From Pseudomonadota bacterium (lineage in GTDB: Bacteria > Pseudomonadota > Gammaproteobacteria > Burkholderiales > Methylophilaceae): a DNA stretch of 42,133 nt. The notes beneath the pieces were generated by a model, which saw nothing but the letters and a program-made list of their open reading frames with translations, ran no database searches and was not told the origin of the DNA. Below are positions 9,432 through 17,889 of the stretch, piece after piece; position 1 is the stretch's first letter, and every line of letters starts with the position of its first letter. The stretch is from contig JAKQTB010000001.1 in the NCBI GenBank assembly GCA_029569495.1, forward strand, positions 1 through 42,133. The letters run 5' to 3'. The translations under genes and the position numbers were made by a program.

Positions 9432-9749
9432 CTAATTATTTACATAAAAATCTTTGGCAAATGGCGTATTGCAACTGGTGCCGCGCATGGAGGCCTCAAA
9501 TTTATCCAGCACTGCGCTTTGGTAACCTTTGCCATTAATCAGTTCTAAGTAGGCGCGCACTTCTGAGGCGTCTGCAAAGCCGTTTTTATCTTTATCCATC
9601 AGGGCAATATTATCTTCAACCGTCGGGCCAGTATATTTGCCATTGGCATCTGTTAAATAATCCAAAACGCTGGCAGCGTGCGAAAGTGTTGCCATGGCCA
9701 ATAAAGTGGCCGCAAATATAGTCTTTATAAAACGACGTTGTGTGTGCAT
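9432..9749 (-). CDS. Secreted EF-hand-like small protein
   Basis: This 105-aa protein has an N-terminal signal peptide (basic start, hydrophobic core, predicted cleavage after SHA at residue 25). It carries one canonical 12-residue EF-hand loop, Asp52 to Glu63, reading DKDKNGFADASE with acidic or Asn ligands at positions 1, 3, 5, 9 and 12. There is a single Cys near the C terminus (TSCNTP). It has a strong ribosome site AAGGAG before the ATG. The loop has Lys at position 2, not the Pro typical of lanmodulin-type lanthanide loops, so calcium binding is the default guess. It lies between fumarase and acnB on the same strand. Its role is unknown. Confidence 0.65.
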   Translation of the reverse strand: MHTQRRFIKTIFAATLLAMATLSHAASVLDYLTDANGKYTGPTVEDNIALMDKDKNGFADASEVRAYLELINGKGYQSAVLDKFEASMRGTSCNTPFAKDFYVNN

Positions 9750-9820
9750 GATTCACTCCTTGTGCGATTATGACTCATGTTACACACAAACATTCATACA
9801 CTATGTGACTTTACGCACAA

Positions 9821-11323
9821 TTAGTGTTTAAGCTGTATCTTCGCCCAAAGCGCTGGGCCAGTTTGGTGCACTGACTCTCCGCGCGATGTCACCGCAACCG
9901 TCACTGGCATATCCACAATATCAAATTCATAAATCGCTTCCATGCCTAAGTCTTCAAAGGCTAACACACGCGATTTTTTAATGGCCTTACTGACCAAATA
10001 TGCTGCCCCACCCACCGCAGTTAAATATACAGCCTGATGCTTTTTAATCGCTTCTATTGCTTCATCGCCCCGCTCGGCTTTGCCCACCATGCCAATCAAA
10101 CCCGTTTGCGAGAGCATCAACTCAGTATAACTATCCATCCGCGTAGCTGTGGTGGGGCCGGCCGGGCCCACCGCTTCATCGCGTACGGCATCCACTGGGC
10201 CTACATAATAAATAAAGCGATTTTGTAAACTTACTGGCAACGGCTCACCTTTTGCCATCATATCGGCCATCCGTTTATGTGCGGCATCACGGCCTGTGAG
10301 CAATTTTCCACTGAGTAATAATGTTTCACCCGCTTGCCAAGTGGCAGTTTCAGTCTTTGTAATGGTGTCTAAATTCACCCGTTTAGAAGCCGCACTTGGC
10401 TGCCAATGCACCGCTGGGTACATGCTTAAATCGGGTGGCGTGAGTTCAGCAACACCACTGCCATCCAAAACAAAATGTACATGCCGCGTGGCCGCGCAAT
10501 TTGGAATAATGGCCACCGGCAAACTGGCCGCATGGGTTGGGTAATCTAAAATTTTCACATCCAACACCGTAGTCAGACCACCTAAGCCCTGCGCACCAAT
10601 ACCTAAATTATTCACTTTTTCAAAAATTTCTAAGCGCAATTCTTCTAGCCGATTGGTGGCGCCTTTGGCCTTCAGTTCATGCATGTCAATTGGCGCCATG
10701 AGTGATTCTTTTGCCAACAGCACAGCTTTTTCGGCACTGCCGCCAATGCCAATCCCCAACATGCCGGGTGGACACCAACCTGCACCCATTTGGGGCACGA
10801 CTTCTAAAATCCAATCCACAATGCTCTCATTGGGGTTGAGCATAGCAAGTTTTGCTTTATTCTCTGAGCCACCGCCTTTTGCTGCAATCTGCACCTCTAC
10901 TTGATCACCCGCCACCAATGAAACATGCACTACCGCCGGCGTGTTATCTTTAGTGTTGGCGCGCTTTCCAGCGGGGTCGCTCACAATAGAAGCGCGTAAT
11001 TTATTCTCTGGCAGCAAGTAAGCTTGCCGCACTCCTTCGTTCACCATTTGCTCAATGTCTAATATTGCATCCCACTGCACACACATCCCTACTTTAACAA
11101 AAGCAACAACAATGCCAGTATCTTGGCAAAGCGGGCGTTTGCCTTCGGCACACATGCGCGAGTTCGTTAAAATTTGCGCAATTGCATCTTTTGCGGCGGG
11201 GGATTGCTCTGCTTCGTATGCGCGACCCAGCGCCTGAATGTAATCTGCTGGGTGATAATACGAAATATATTGCAGGGCATCTTTAATGCTTTGAATGAAG
11301 TCACTTTGTTTGATTGTGGTCAT
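9821..11323 (-). CDS. fumA: Fumarate hydratase, class I (iron-sulfur)
   Basis: This is a 500-aa class I fumarase, within the usual 500-550 aa. Motifs include LCQDTGIVVAF in the N-terminal domain, AQGLGGLTTVLDV, and the cluster-region IPNCAATRHVHF. The C-terminal beta domain includes GPAGPTTATRMDSYTE. It converts fumarate to malate in the cytoplasm and so follows succinate dehydrogenase, encoded upstream on the same strand. It is separated from the preceding CoA-ligase gene by 208 bp containing a palindromic repeat, so it probably has its own promoter. Class I enzymes are oxygen-sensitive. Confidence 0.95.
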   Translation of the reverse strand: MTTIKQSDFIQSIKDALQYISYYHPADYIQALGRAYEAEQSPAAKDAIAQILTNSRMCAEGKRPLCQDTGIVVAFVKVGMCVQWDAILDIEQMVNEGVRQAYLLPENKLRASIVSDPAGKRANTKDNTPAVVHVSLVAGDQVEVQIAAKGGGSENKAKLAMLNPNESIVDWILEVVPQMGAGWCPPGMLGIGIGGSAEKAVLLAKESLMAPIDMHELKAKGATNRLEELRLEIFEKVNNLGIGAQGLGGLTTVLDVKILDYPTHAASLPVAIIPNCAATRHVHFVLDGSGVAELTPPDLSMYPAVHWQPSAASKRVNLDTITKTETATWQAGETLLLSGKLLTGRDAAHKRMADMMAKGEPLPVSLQNRFIYYVGPVDAVRDEAVGPAGPTTATRMDSYTELMLSQTGLIGMVGKAERGDEAIEAIKKHQAVYLTAVGGAAYLVSKAIKKSRVLAFEDLGMEAIYEFDIVDMPVTVAVTSRGESVHQTGPALWAKIQLKH

Positions 11324-11421
11324 TTTTTGAATTTACTACACTCCAATTTTCGAAGCGTTTTACCTTTTTAAATGTGCGGTTATTATTGCAGTTTTCGTGT
11401 TTAAATCACGCGCAAAATTCC

Positions 11422-11491
11422 TCGAGAAAAATTTAATGCTCTGCGAGCCTTTATTTATAAGGCTCGCAGCCCTGCCAAAAAGGTTGCATCT
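11422..11491 (+). repeat. Dispersed palindromic intergenic repeat (copy B)
   Basis: This element runs from TCGAGAAAAATTTAATGCT to AAAAAGGTTGCATC. The core hairpin is CTGCGAGCCTT (11441-11451), loop TATTTAT, AAGGCTCGCAG (11459-11469). It lies between the 3' end of the acyl-CoA ligase gene and fumA, both on the minus strand, so it could end the sdh-operon transcript. No strong U-tract follows the stem on either strand. Confidence 0.75.
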
Positions 11492-11531
11492 AAATTTAAG
11501 CTAAAAAATGCAAATTTTCAGCCAATATTAA

Positions 11532-13190
11532 CTAACGCGAACTCTTAGCTACTGCAATTTTTGGGCTTATATCTTTGCGCAAAATTTTACCATTTTTAGT
11601 ACGTGGAAAATCTTGGGCCAAGTACACCGTTTTAGGCATTTTGTATGCGGCCAAATGCTGTTTGCCATAGCCTAACAATTCGTCTGGGCTGGTGCTTGCC
11701 TCTGGTTTTAAAATCACGTAAATCACTACCAGTAATTTATCTTTCTCAATTTCTTCGCCCACTGCGGCACAGTCGGCTACATCTGGGTGGCCTTTATAGA
11801 CGCGCTCAATTTCATAAGGTGACACGCGATAGCCAAAACTTTTAATAATGTCATCTTTACGGCCTAAAAACCAAATGTAGCCATCTGCATCGTATTTTGC
11901 ATAATCTCCAGTGAAAAAGTAGCCATCATGCTTATACTTTGCAGTTTCATCATCTAAATTCCAATAGCATAAAAAGAGCCCTGGGTCGTTATCTGGCACA
12001 CAAATCATACCTTCCTCACCCGTTTCAACTGCTTCTAAAGTTTCAGGATTGAGCAATTGAATATCGTGGCCAGGCTGTGGAAAGCCTGCTGAACCCGCAC
12101 GAATGGGACGAAATTTGCTTTGTGATAAATAATACGAAAACTCACTCATGCCCACCGCTTCATAAATTTCTAAGCCAAAACGCTCGCGCCACTGGCTCAA
12201 TACCTCATCGGACAAATGCTCACCCGCACTCATGTAATGGCGCAAACTGGGCAACTGCGCGCCAGTAGTGGTGGTTTTTTGCAGAATTTGTCGATAAATC
12301 GTTGGTACGCCAATAAAAATGGTGGCGGCATGTTTTTGAATTAAATCTAGCCATTTTTGCGCATCATTTTTGCCTTCATGCACAATCACCGTTTTGCCTA
12401 GGTAAAGCGGGTCCATTAGGCCAGTGCCTAGCACGTAAGTCCAATTAAACTTGCCTGAATGCATAATGCGGTCTTGCTTTTGGCTTCCATTTGCATCTGC
12501 GGCATCACTGTAATTAAACCAATACTGCGCGGCAGGCTGGCGCCCTAGCAAAGCGCGATGCGCATGCAGCACCCCTTTTGGGTAACCTGTTGTGCCTGAG
12601 GTGTAAACCAAATAGGCAGGGTCATTCGCTTGTGTTTTGTAGGGCGCTTCGCACTCATGCGTTTCATGCAATGAAGCCGCTAAATTCAACACATTAAAAG
12701 TGCTGTGCGGTTTGGTTTCTATCGCTTGTGACAACAACACATGTTTTAAAGTCGGTGATTGACCCAAGGCATTTTCAATTTCACCCGCCATCACTTCCCA
12801 CGCGGCGGCGTCTGTCACCAAAACAGTTGCGCCAGAATCTTTGGCTAAATATGCCACTTCTTCTGCGGTGAGCAAGGTTGAAGTGGGTACGGAAATCGCG
12901 CCCATTTTCATCGCGCCTAAAAAGGCTATTGGATAATCTAAGCTATTGGGTAAGCGAATCAACACGCGGTCACCCACTTGTACATTGAGATTGCGTAGCA
13001 CTTGCGCAAATTGGTCGGTTTTACGCGACAATTCATTAAAGGTAATTTGCGAAGTGCCTAATACGTCGTCTTCAACAATCATGGCAATATTGCTGGCCTG
13101 CGGCGTGCCTAAATGGCGGTCTGTGCAGGCCACGCCTATGTTAAACGCTTTGGGAATATGCCATTCCCATGCTGGAAATTTTGTAAACAT
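11532..13190 (-). CDS. AMP-forming acyl-CoA ligase, last gene of the sdh operon
   Basis: This 552-aa member of the adenylate-forming superfamily has the P-loop YTSGTTGYPKGVLHAH, the A5-type motif YEAVGMSEFS, FTGDYAKYDADGY (A7), GRKDDIIKSFGYRVSP (A8) and the catalytic lysine in TKNGKILRKD near the C terminus. It is shorter than PrpE/Acs (about 630-650 aa) and looks like the group containing medium-chain and benzoate-type acyl-CoA synthetases. Its substrate cannot be read from sequence. It overlaps by one base the end of a CitE-like lyase gene and closes the maeB-sdh operon. A dicarboxylic or branched acid feeding the lyases (for example mesaconate or citramalate) is one guess. Confidence 0.85.
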   Translation of the reverse strand: MFTKFPAWEWHIPKAFNIGVACTDRHLGTPQASNIAMIVEDDVLGTSQITFNELSRKTDQFAQVLRNLNVQVGDRVLIRLPNSLDYPIAFLGAMKMGAISVPTSTLLTAEEVAYLAKDSGATVLVTDAAAWEVMAGEIENALGQSPTLKHVLLSQAIETKPHSTFNVLNLAASLHETHECEAPYKTQANDPAYLVYTSGTTGYPKGVLHAHRALLGRQPAAQYWFNYSDAADANGSQKQDRIMHSGKFNWTYVLGTGLMDPLYLGKTVIVHEGKNDAQKWLDLIQKHAATIFIGVPTIYRQILQKTTTTGAQLPSLRHYMSAGEHLSDEVLSQWRERFGLEIYEAVGMSEFSYYLSQSKFRPIRAGSAGFPQPGHDIQLLNPETLEAVETGEEGMICVPDNDPGLFLCYWNLDDETAKYKHDGYFFTGDYAKYDADGYIWFLGRKDDIIKSFGYRVSPYEIERVYKGHPDVADCAAVGEEIEKDKLLVVIYVILKPEASTSPDELLGYGKQHLAAYKMPKTVYLAQDFPRTKNGKILRKDISPKIAVAKSSR

Positions 13191-14329
13191 TATAAAAGTA
13201 CTCCGTATGGCCAGTTTTGACGTACCACTTGCGCGGGTAATAATTGCAACACATGTACTGCAAAATCCATGTCACTTGTTTTTAGCGCTCGTAAAGCGTG
13301 TGCTCGTAATAAGGTTTGCAGCGCTTTACCAAACATGGGCGGATCTAACATCTCACCCTCAAATTTAATCGCGCCTCCATGCAAGGCATCCGCCTCTATC
13401 GCAGCTTTTAAAATGGCTACTTTCTGCGCCACATCGGTGGGTGATGGCGTGTAAGCGGTTTTACATAAATGAATATGGGCTGGGTGTATCACTTGCTTGC
13501 CCGTCAGCCCCATCGCCGCTTCTTGGCAAGCATGCTTGTACACCACGCGAGATTCGTTATCGCCATGTAAATCCAGCCAGCGGCGCACATCATGCGGCTC
13601 TAAAAATTTTTCTGGCATGGCGCTGGCACCAATAAGTGTTTCTACACCGCCAATCACGCCTTTGCCGGCAATACGCGCTTCAAACATGAGTTGATTCATG
13701 TAAAACTGCAATTCTTCAATCCAGTTTTCTGGCGTAATGTGGATGCCCATCGCTTTTGAAAAGTCATGAATACCAAACACCACATGTTTTACTGTGTTGT
13801 ATTGCATGAGTTCAGGCGCAATTTTGAGCGATTTTGGATGCTCAATAATCGGCTGAATGGTGATGTTGGGGTTGACGCTGAGTAAAAAGCTCGATAAATC
13901 GCGCACTTCAGCCGCACCGTACGCCTCACCCGCTTTAGCTAGCATGACCACGTCGATATATTCACCCATTTCGCATACCAACTTCATGTCCAGCTCGTAT
14001 TCATCGGTGCGGAAAGAGTTACAGCGAATTGCCACCGTGACGCGCGGATTCATTTTTTTGAGCATCGGCAACTCTTGCCGCAACAAATCGCGACTCATTA
14101 CTTTTTGTCGACAGCCATCTTCTAAGTCAAAAATAAGCGTATGCGCACTGGTAAAATGCGCGTGCTTTTTCATCCGCGCTGAAGCTTGCGCCATGTCCTC
14201 ATAAATACCCAAGCTCGGGGCATATTTCACGGGGGGATAATACAGCTGAATGCCAGGCCAGTAATCTCCCAACGCACTTGCATCAAGTGATAACGCCTGC
14301 TCGCCCATGTGCATCGTCATCTCAAGCAC
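13190..14329 (-). CDS. HpcH/HpaI (CitE-like) CoA-ester lyase, 379 aa
   Basis: This is a CitE-like TIM-barrel lyase of the HpcH/HpaI aldolase superfamily. Family hallmarks are visible: the acidic motif DLEDG at residues 68-72, the metal-ligand glutamate Glu163 in IIEHP and metal-ligand aspartate Asp189 in GIHDFSKAMG. A late GKQVIHPAHI motif lines the active site in relatives. Such enzymes cleave or form CoA esters of 3-hydroxy acids (malyl-, methylmalyl-, citramalyl-CoA). It is longer than typical CitE (about 290-320 aa), with extra N-terminal and C-terminal residues. It overlaps sdhE upstream and the CoA-ligase downstream, so ligase and lyase are translationally coupled and probably act in sequence. 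Several in-frame Met codons make the exact start uncertain. Confidence 0.8.
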   Translation of the reverse strand: MLEMTMHMGEQALSLDASALGDYWPGIQLYYPPVKYAPSLGIYEDMAQASARMKKHAHFTSAHTLIFDLEDGCRQKVMSRDLLRQELPMLKKMNPRVTVAIRCNSFRTDEYELDMKLVCEMGEYIDVVMLAKAGEAYGAAEVRDLSSFLLSVNPNITIQPIIEHPKSLKIAPELMQYNTVKHVVFGIHDFSKAMGIHITPENWIEELQFYMNQLMFEARIAGKGVIGGVETLIGASAMPEKFLEPHDVRRWLDLHGDNESRVVYKHACQEAAMGLTGKQVIHPAHIHLCKTAYTPSPTDVAQKVAILKAAIEADALHGGAIKFEGEMLDPPMFGKALQTLLRAHALRALKTSDMDFAVHVLQLLPAQVVRQNWPYGVLL

Positions 14330-14606
14330 CCTCCTGATCGTTAAATCGTACCGCTTTTATTTTGTGAATGACTGCCGTTAAATGCGCATCATTTTCTGGC
14401 TGTTTTGAGCCGTTAAGTAAATCCCAAAAATCGTTATCAGGCAGCTCTAGCATGGCATCAAACACACGCAACTCACCTAAATTTAGCTGATTGAACTCTG
14501 CCTTCACAAAGCGCTGCAAGACAATATCAAGCTCTAGCATGCCTCGCCTGCAACGCCATGCAAGCCTTTTTTGTTCTGCATCGAGTATATTTTCTGCGTT
14601 CATCAT
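14322..14606 (-). CDS. sdhE: Succinate dehydrogenase assembly factor 2 (SdhE)
   Basis: This 94-aa protein of the SdhE/YgfY family promotes covalent FAD attachment to SdhA. The signature RGMLELD (RGxxE motif) is visible near residue 21, followed by the helical-bundle sequence FDAMLELPDNDFWDLL. It lies 3 bp after sdhB and overlaps the start of the CitE-like lyase gene, placing it inside the sdh operon as in many beta-proteobacteria. Confidence 0.92.
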   Translation of the reverse strand: MMNAENILDAEQKRLAWRCRRGMLELDIVLQRFVKAEFNQLNLGELRVFDAMLELPDNDFWDLLNGSKQPENDAHLTAVIHKIKAVRFNDQEGA

Positions 14607-14609
14607 GAT

Positions 14610-15347
14610 TTAACCTACCTTAATGCCAAAGATTTTTTTAGCTGGTTTTTTATCTTTTGCCCGTGCAATTTTTAAATCTTTAATATTGGCAATGGCCGCA
14701 TTTGGGTTGAGTTTTTTCGGACACACTTCAACACAATTCATAATGTTATGGCAGCGGTATAAACGGTATGGGTCTTCTAGGTTTTCAAGCCGCTCTTCTA
14801 TTGCCTGATCGCGTGAATCCATAATAAAACGATTGGCTTGCATTAAGCCTGATGGGCCAACAAACTTATCTGGGTTCCACCAAAAACTGGGGCATGAAGT
14901 GGTGCATGCACCGCATAAAATACACTCGTACATGCCATCGAGTTTGGCGCGGTCTTCAGGGCTTTGCAGGCGCTCAGTTTCGGGTAATGGGTCATGATTG
15001 ATTAAATAGGGTTTGACCGAGTTGTAATGCTCAAAAAACTGCGTCATATCAACAATTAAATCGCGTATCACCGGCAAGCCTGGCATGGGGCGCAGCACAA
15101 TTGGCTCTTCTAAATCCGCCAATTTGGTGATGCAAGCCAAGCCATTTTTACCGTTGATATTCATCGCATCGCTACCGCAAACACCTTCACGGCATGATTT
15201 ACGCAAGCTTAAAGTGTCATCCAGTTCTTTAATGCGTAGCAATGCATCCAGCAACATGTGGTCTTCTTCTTGCAATGCCACATCAAACTCTTGCATGTAT
15301 GGCTTTGCATCTACATCGGGGTTATATCTGTAAATACTAAATTTCAT
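14610..15347 (-). CDS. sdhB: Succinate dehydrogenase iron-sulfur subunit
   Basis: This is the electron-transfer subunit of complex II. The start at 15347 (MKFSIYRYNPD) gives 245 aa, agrees with SdhB homologues, and lies just after the sdhA stop with an AAGGG ribosome site inside the sdhA end. A longer start at 15374 would add nine residues overlapping sdhA. Cluster ligands are visible: CREGVCGSD plus CIT for 2Fe-2S, CILCGACTTSC for 4Fe-4S, and CHNIMNCVEVCPK for the 3Fe-4S set. Confidence 0.97.
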   Translation of the reverse strand: MKFSIYRYNPDVDAKPYMQEFDVALQEEDHMLLDALLRIKELDDTLSLRKSCREGVCGSDAMNINGKNGLACITKLADLEEPIVLRPMPGLPVIRDLIVDMTQFFEHYNSVKPYLINHDPLPETERLQSPEDRAKLDGMYECILCGACTTSCPSFWWNPDKFVGPSGLMQANRFIMDSRDQAIEERLENLEDPYRLYRCHNIMNCVEVCPKKLNPNAAIANIKDLKIARAKDKKPAKKIFGIKVG

Positions 15348-15348
15348 A

Positions 15349-17130
15349 TTAATAAACCCTTTTCTTAGGCTCAAAACTCTCTACCGTGAGCGGTGTTAAT
15401 CGCACAGGCTTATACGTGATTGCATTGTTTTGTTTAAAAAACAATGAATGCTTTAACCAGTGCGTATCATCGCGCTCAGCAAAATCTTCACGCGCATGGG
15501 CGCCACGGCTTTCTTGGCGGGCATGCGCGGTACGCATGGTGGCCACAGCCACTTCAATTAAATTATCCAATTCCAACGCCTCAATACGGGCGGTGTTAAA
15601 CACTTGGCTTTTATCTTTAATGGTGATGTGCTGCGCGCGTTTTGCCACAGCATCCATCGCACCAACGCCTTCAGATAACAACTCTGGAAAGCGGAACACT
15701 CCACAGTGCGTTTGCATGGTTTTGCGCATGGCAGCCCCTACTTCACTCACATTTTCGCCCTGTGCATTTTCGCCCTGTGTATTTTCTAGCCGCGCAATGC
15801 GTGCCAAGGTGGCATCTGCCACATTGGCAGGCAAGGGTTTATGGGCTTTGTTTTGTGCGATTTCTTGCACCATTTTGTCGCCAGCGGCTTTGCCAAATAC
15901 AACTAAGTCAAGCAATGAATTTGAACCCAAACGGTTTGCGCCGTGCACTGAAACACAAGCACATTCGCCTACCGCATATAATCCACTCACAGTTTTTTCA
16001 CCTGTTTTTTCATCAAACAGCACCACTTGTCCATCTAAATTGGTAGGAATGCCGCCCATCATGTAATGCGCCGTTGGCACCACAGGAATGGGGTCTTTGA
16101 TTGGGTCCACATTTGCGAATGTTTTAGCAATTTCGCGGATGCCAGGCAAACGTTTACTGATGAGCTCTTCACCTAAATGGTCTAGTTTTAAATAAACCGC
16201 ATCTTTATTTTTGCCTACGCCTCGGCCGCACTTTATTTCGGTGGCTGAAGCACGTGAAATCACATCGCGGCTGGCTAAATCTTTGGCGTGCGGCGCATAA
16301 CGCTCCATAAAGCGCTCGCCCTCACTATTGACTAAATAACCACCCTCACCGCGAACACCCTCGGTAATTAGCACACCTGCATGTAATACGCCTGTGGGGT
16401 GAAACTGCCAAAATTCCATATCTTGCAGAGGCAAGCCGGCGCGTGCCGCCATACCTAAGCCATCGCCCGTGTTAATAAAAGCATTGGTGCTGGCCTGAAA
16501 AATTCGCCCTGCACCGCCCGTGGCCAGCAGTGTGGTTTTGGCGTGTAAAATATGAATCTCGCCTGTTTCAATTTCCAGCGCAATCACACCCAGCACATCG
16601 CCATCGGCATCGCGAATTAAATCCAGCGCAAACCATTCTACAAAAAACTTGGTGTTGGCTTGAATATTGCGTTGATACAGCGTGTGTAACATGGCGTGGC
16701 CCGTACGGTCTGCCACTGCACAGGTGCGCGAAATGGGCGTTTCGCCAAAATTTTGCGTCATGCCACCAAACGGGCGCTGAAAAATTTTGCCGCTGGCTAG
16801 CCTATCAAACGGCATACCAAAATGCTCGAGCTCGATAATGGCTTTTGCAGCGTTTTTGCACATAAACTCAATGGCATCTTGGTCGCCCAAAAAATCACTG
16901 CCTTTAATGGTGTCGTACATGTGCCACAGCCATTTATCGTCGCTCACATTGCCTAAGGCCGCTGCAATGCCACCCTGCGCTGCTACGGTGTGCGAGCGGG
17001 TAGGAAACACTTTCGACAGCACCGCCACCTTCACGCCTGCTTCCGCTAGTTGTAACGAGGCGCGTAAGCCCGCCCCGCCGCCGCCGATAATCACGGCATC
17101 AAATTGATGTATCTGTAAGCTCATAGACAC
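15349..17130 (-). CDS. sdhA: Succinate dehydrogenase flavoprotein subunit
   Basis: This 593-aa catalytic subunit oxidises succinate to fumarate with covalent FAD. It has the N-terminal dinucleotide fold [14 protein letters not shown], the FAD-attachment histidine His47 in [10 protein letters not shown], and the substrate-site region [21 protein letters not shown]. An unusual low-complexity insertion [12 protein letters not shown] lies in the C-terminal half, encoded by a 15-bp tandem repeat. It follows sdhD directly and is followed by sdhB. In this window it would oxidise succinate made by PrpB, linking the methylcitrate cycle to quinone reduction. Confidence 0.97.
   Translation of the reverse strand: MSMSLQIHQFDAVIIGGGGAGLRASLQLAEAGVKVAVLSKVFPTRSHTVAAQGGIAAALGNVSDDKWLWHMYDTIKGSDFLGDQDAIEFMCKNAAKAIIELEHFGMPFDRLASGKIFQRPFGGMTQNFGETPISRTCAVADRTGHAMLHTLYQRNIQANTKFFVEWFALDLIRDADGDVLGVIALEIETGEIHILHAKTTLLATGGAGRIFQASTNAFINTGDGLGMAARAGLPLQDMEFWQFHPTGVLHAGVLITEGVRGEGGYLVNSEGERFMERYAPHAKDLASRDVISRASATEIKCGRGVGKNKDAVYLKLDHLGEELISKRLPGIREIAKTFANVDPIKDPIPVVPTAHYMMGGIPTNLDGQVVLFDEKTGEKTVSGLYAVGECACVSVHGANRLGSNSLLDLVVFGKAAGDKMVQEIAQNKAHKPLPANVADATLARIARLENTQGENAQGENVSEVGAAMRKTMQTHCGVFRFPELLSEGVGAMDAVAKRAQHITIKDKSQVFNTARIEALELDNLIEVAVATMRTAHARQESRGAHAREDFAERDDTHWLKHSLFFKQNNAITYKPVRLTPLTVESFEPKKRVY
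15751..15786 (-). repeat. 15-bp in-frame tandem repeat within sdhA
   Basis: Two adjacent units ATTTTCGCCCTGTGC / ATTTTCGCCCTGTGT (plus-strand reading) are followed by a partial third ATTTTC. They encode the repeated pentapeptide ENAQG/ENTQG in SdhA. The length is a multiple of three, so the reading frame is kept. It probably arose by slippage in a surface loop. Confidence 0.75.
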
Positions 17131-17481
17131 CTATAAATTCCACAAAATAAAACACAACCAAACAAAATAAATGACCAGTAAAACATCTACAATGATTTGC
17201 AAATAGCCACGCAAACCCTGATTAAATACGTAGTCTCGCAGCACATCGCGCACCCCTAGCCATGCGTGCATACAAAGTGAAGCAAAAAACAAAATCGTGG
17301 CTAACCTAAACCAAACGGGTGATACTAAGGCATGCCAAGCCTCAAACCGCGCTGGCTGAACAATGACTAAAAGCAATATCACCAACACCAAGTAAGCCGC
17401 CATCACCAACGCCGTTAAGCGTTGCGTCAGCCAAAAGCGCATGCCTGGATATTTATCGGTTAACAGTTCAATTAGCATCAA
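17131..17481 (-). CDS. sdhD: Succinate dehydrogenase membrane anchor subunit
   Basis: This 116-aa protein has three transmembrane segments and the conserved MHAWLGVRDVLRDYV region. In SdhD this region carries a quinone-site or heme-linked histidine (here His in CMHAWLG) and an Asp in RDVLRDY. It lies between sdhC and sdhA with near-zero spacing. Together with SdhC it anchors complex II and reduces quinone. Confidence 0.93.
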   Translation of the reverse strand: MMLIELLTDKYPGMRFWLTQRLTALVMAAYLVLVILLLVIVQPARFEAWHALVSPVWFRLATILFFASLCMHAWLGVRDVLRDYVFNQGLRGYLQIIVDVLLVIYFVWLCFILWNL

Positions 17482-17482
17482 T

Positions 17483-17872
17483 TCACCAAATACTTATGCC
17501 AAAAATCACCACAGAAACGCCCACCAACCACAACACCACACGGCTGGAAAAACGCGCTTTTTGGAGTGAAGTCATCCAATGTACGTCTTGCAATAAATGT
17601 CGGATACCAGCAAAAAAGTGATGAAAAAACGCCCACGACAAGCCAATGAGTAGCAATTTAACCCACCAAGCGCCGAATATATTCGCCACTTCCACGTAAC
17701 TTTCTGGCGACTTCACTGAGGCCTGAAAGGCCAACAGCAGCAAGGGCAACACCAAAAACAAGGCCACACCAGAAGCGCGATGCAATATCGACACCACCGC
17801 ATTAATCGGTAGCCGAATCGTGAACAGATTCAGATTTTTTGGCCTATTTTTTTGTTGGTTTTTTTTCATCAC
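17483..17872 (-). CDS. sdhC: Succinate dehydrogenase cytochrome b556 subunit
   Basis: This 129-aa protein has three transmembrane helices. The conserved SILHRASGVALF motif lies in the first helix region, and AFFHHFFAGIRHLLQD contains His84, the likely heme b ligand. It is encoded 17 bp after the malic enzyme gene and 1 bp before sdhD, so maeB and sdhCDAB are probably one transcript. The gene start lies in a Lys/Asn-rich stretch. Confidence 0.93.
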   Translation of the reverse strand: MMKKNQQKNRPKNLNLFTIRLPINAVVSILHRASGVALFLVLPLLLLAFQASVKSPESYVEVANIFGAWWVKLLLIGLSWAFFHHFFAGIRHLLQDVHWMTSLQKARFSSRVVLWLVGVSVVIFGISIW

Positions 17873-17889
17873 ACTTAACTTAGCGAATA

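Noticed and set aside
11532-13190. Annotation of the acyl-CoA ligase as propionyl-CoA synthetase PrpE.
   Set aside because: It is about 80-100 residues shorter than PrpE/Acs, lacks their N-terminal ACAS region, and lies in the sdh operon rather than with prpBCD.
15386-16066. A 226-codon plus-strand frame opposite sdhA.
   Set aside because: The protein is low-complexity, Ser/Ala/Cys-rich and mirrors sdhA codons; no independent motif or start signal. Antisense artefact.
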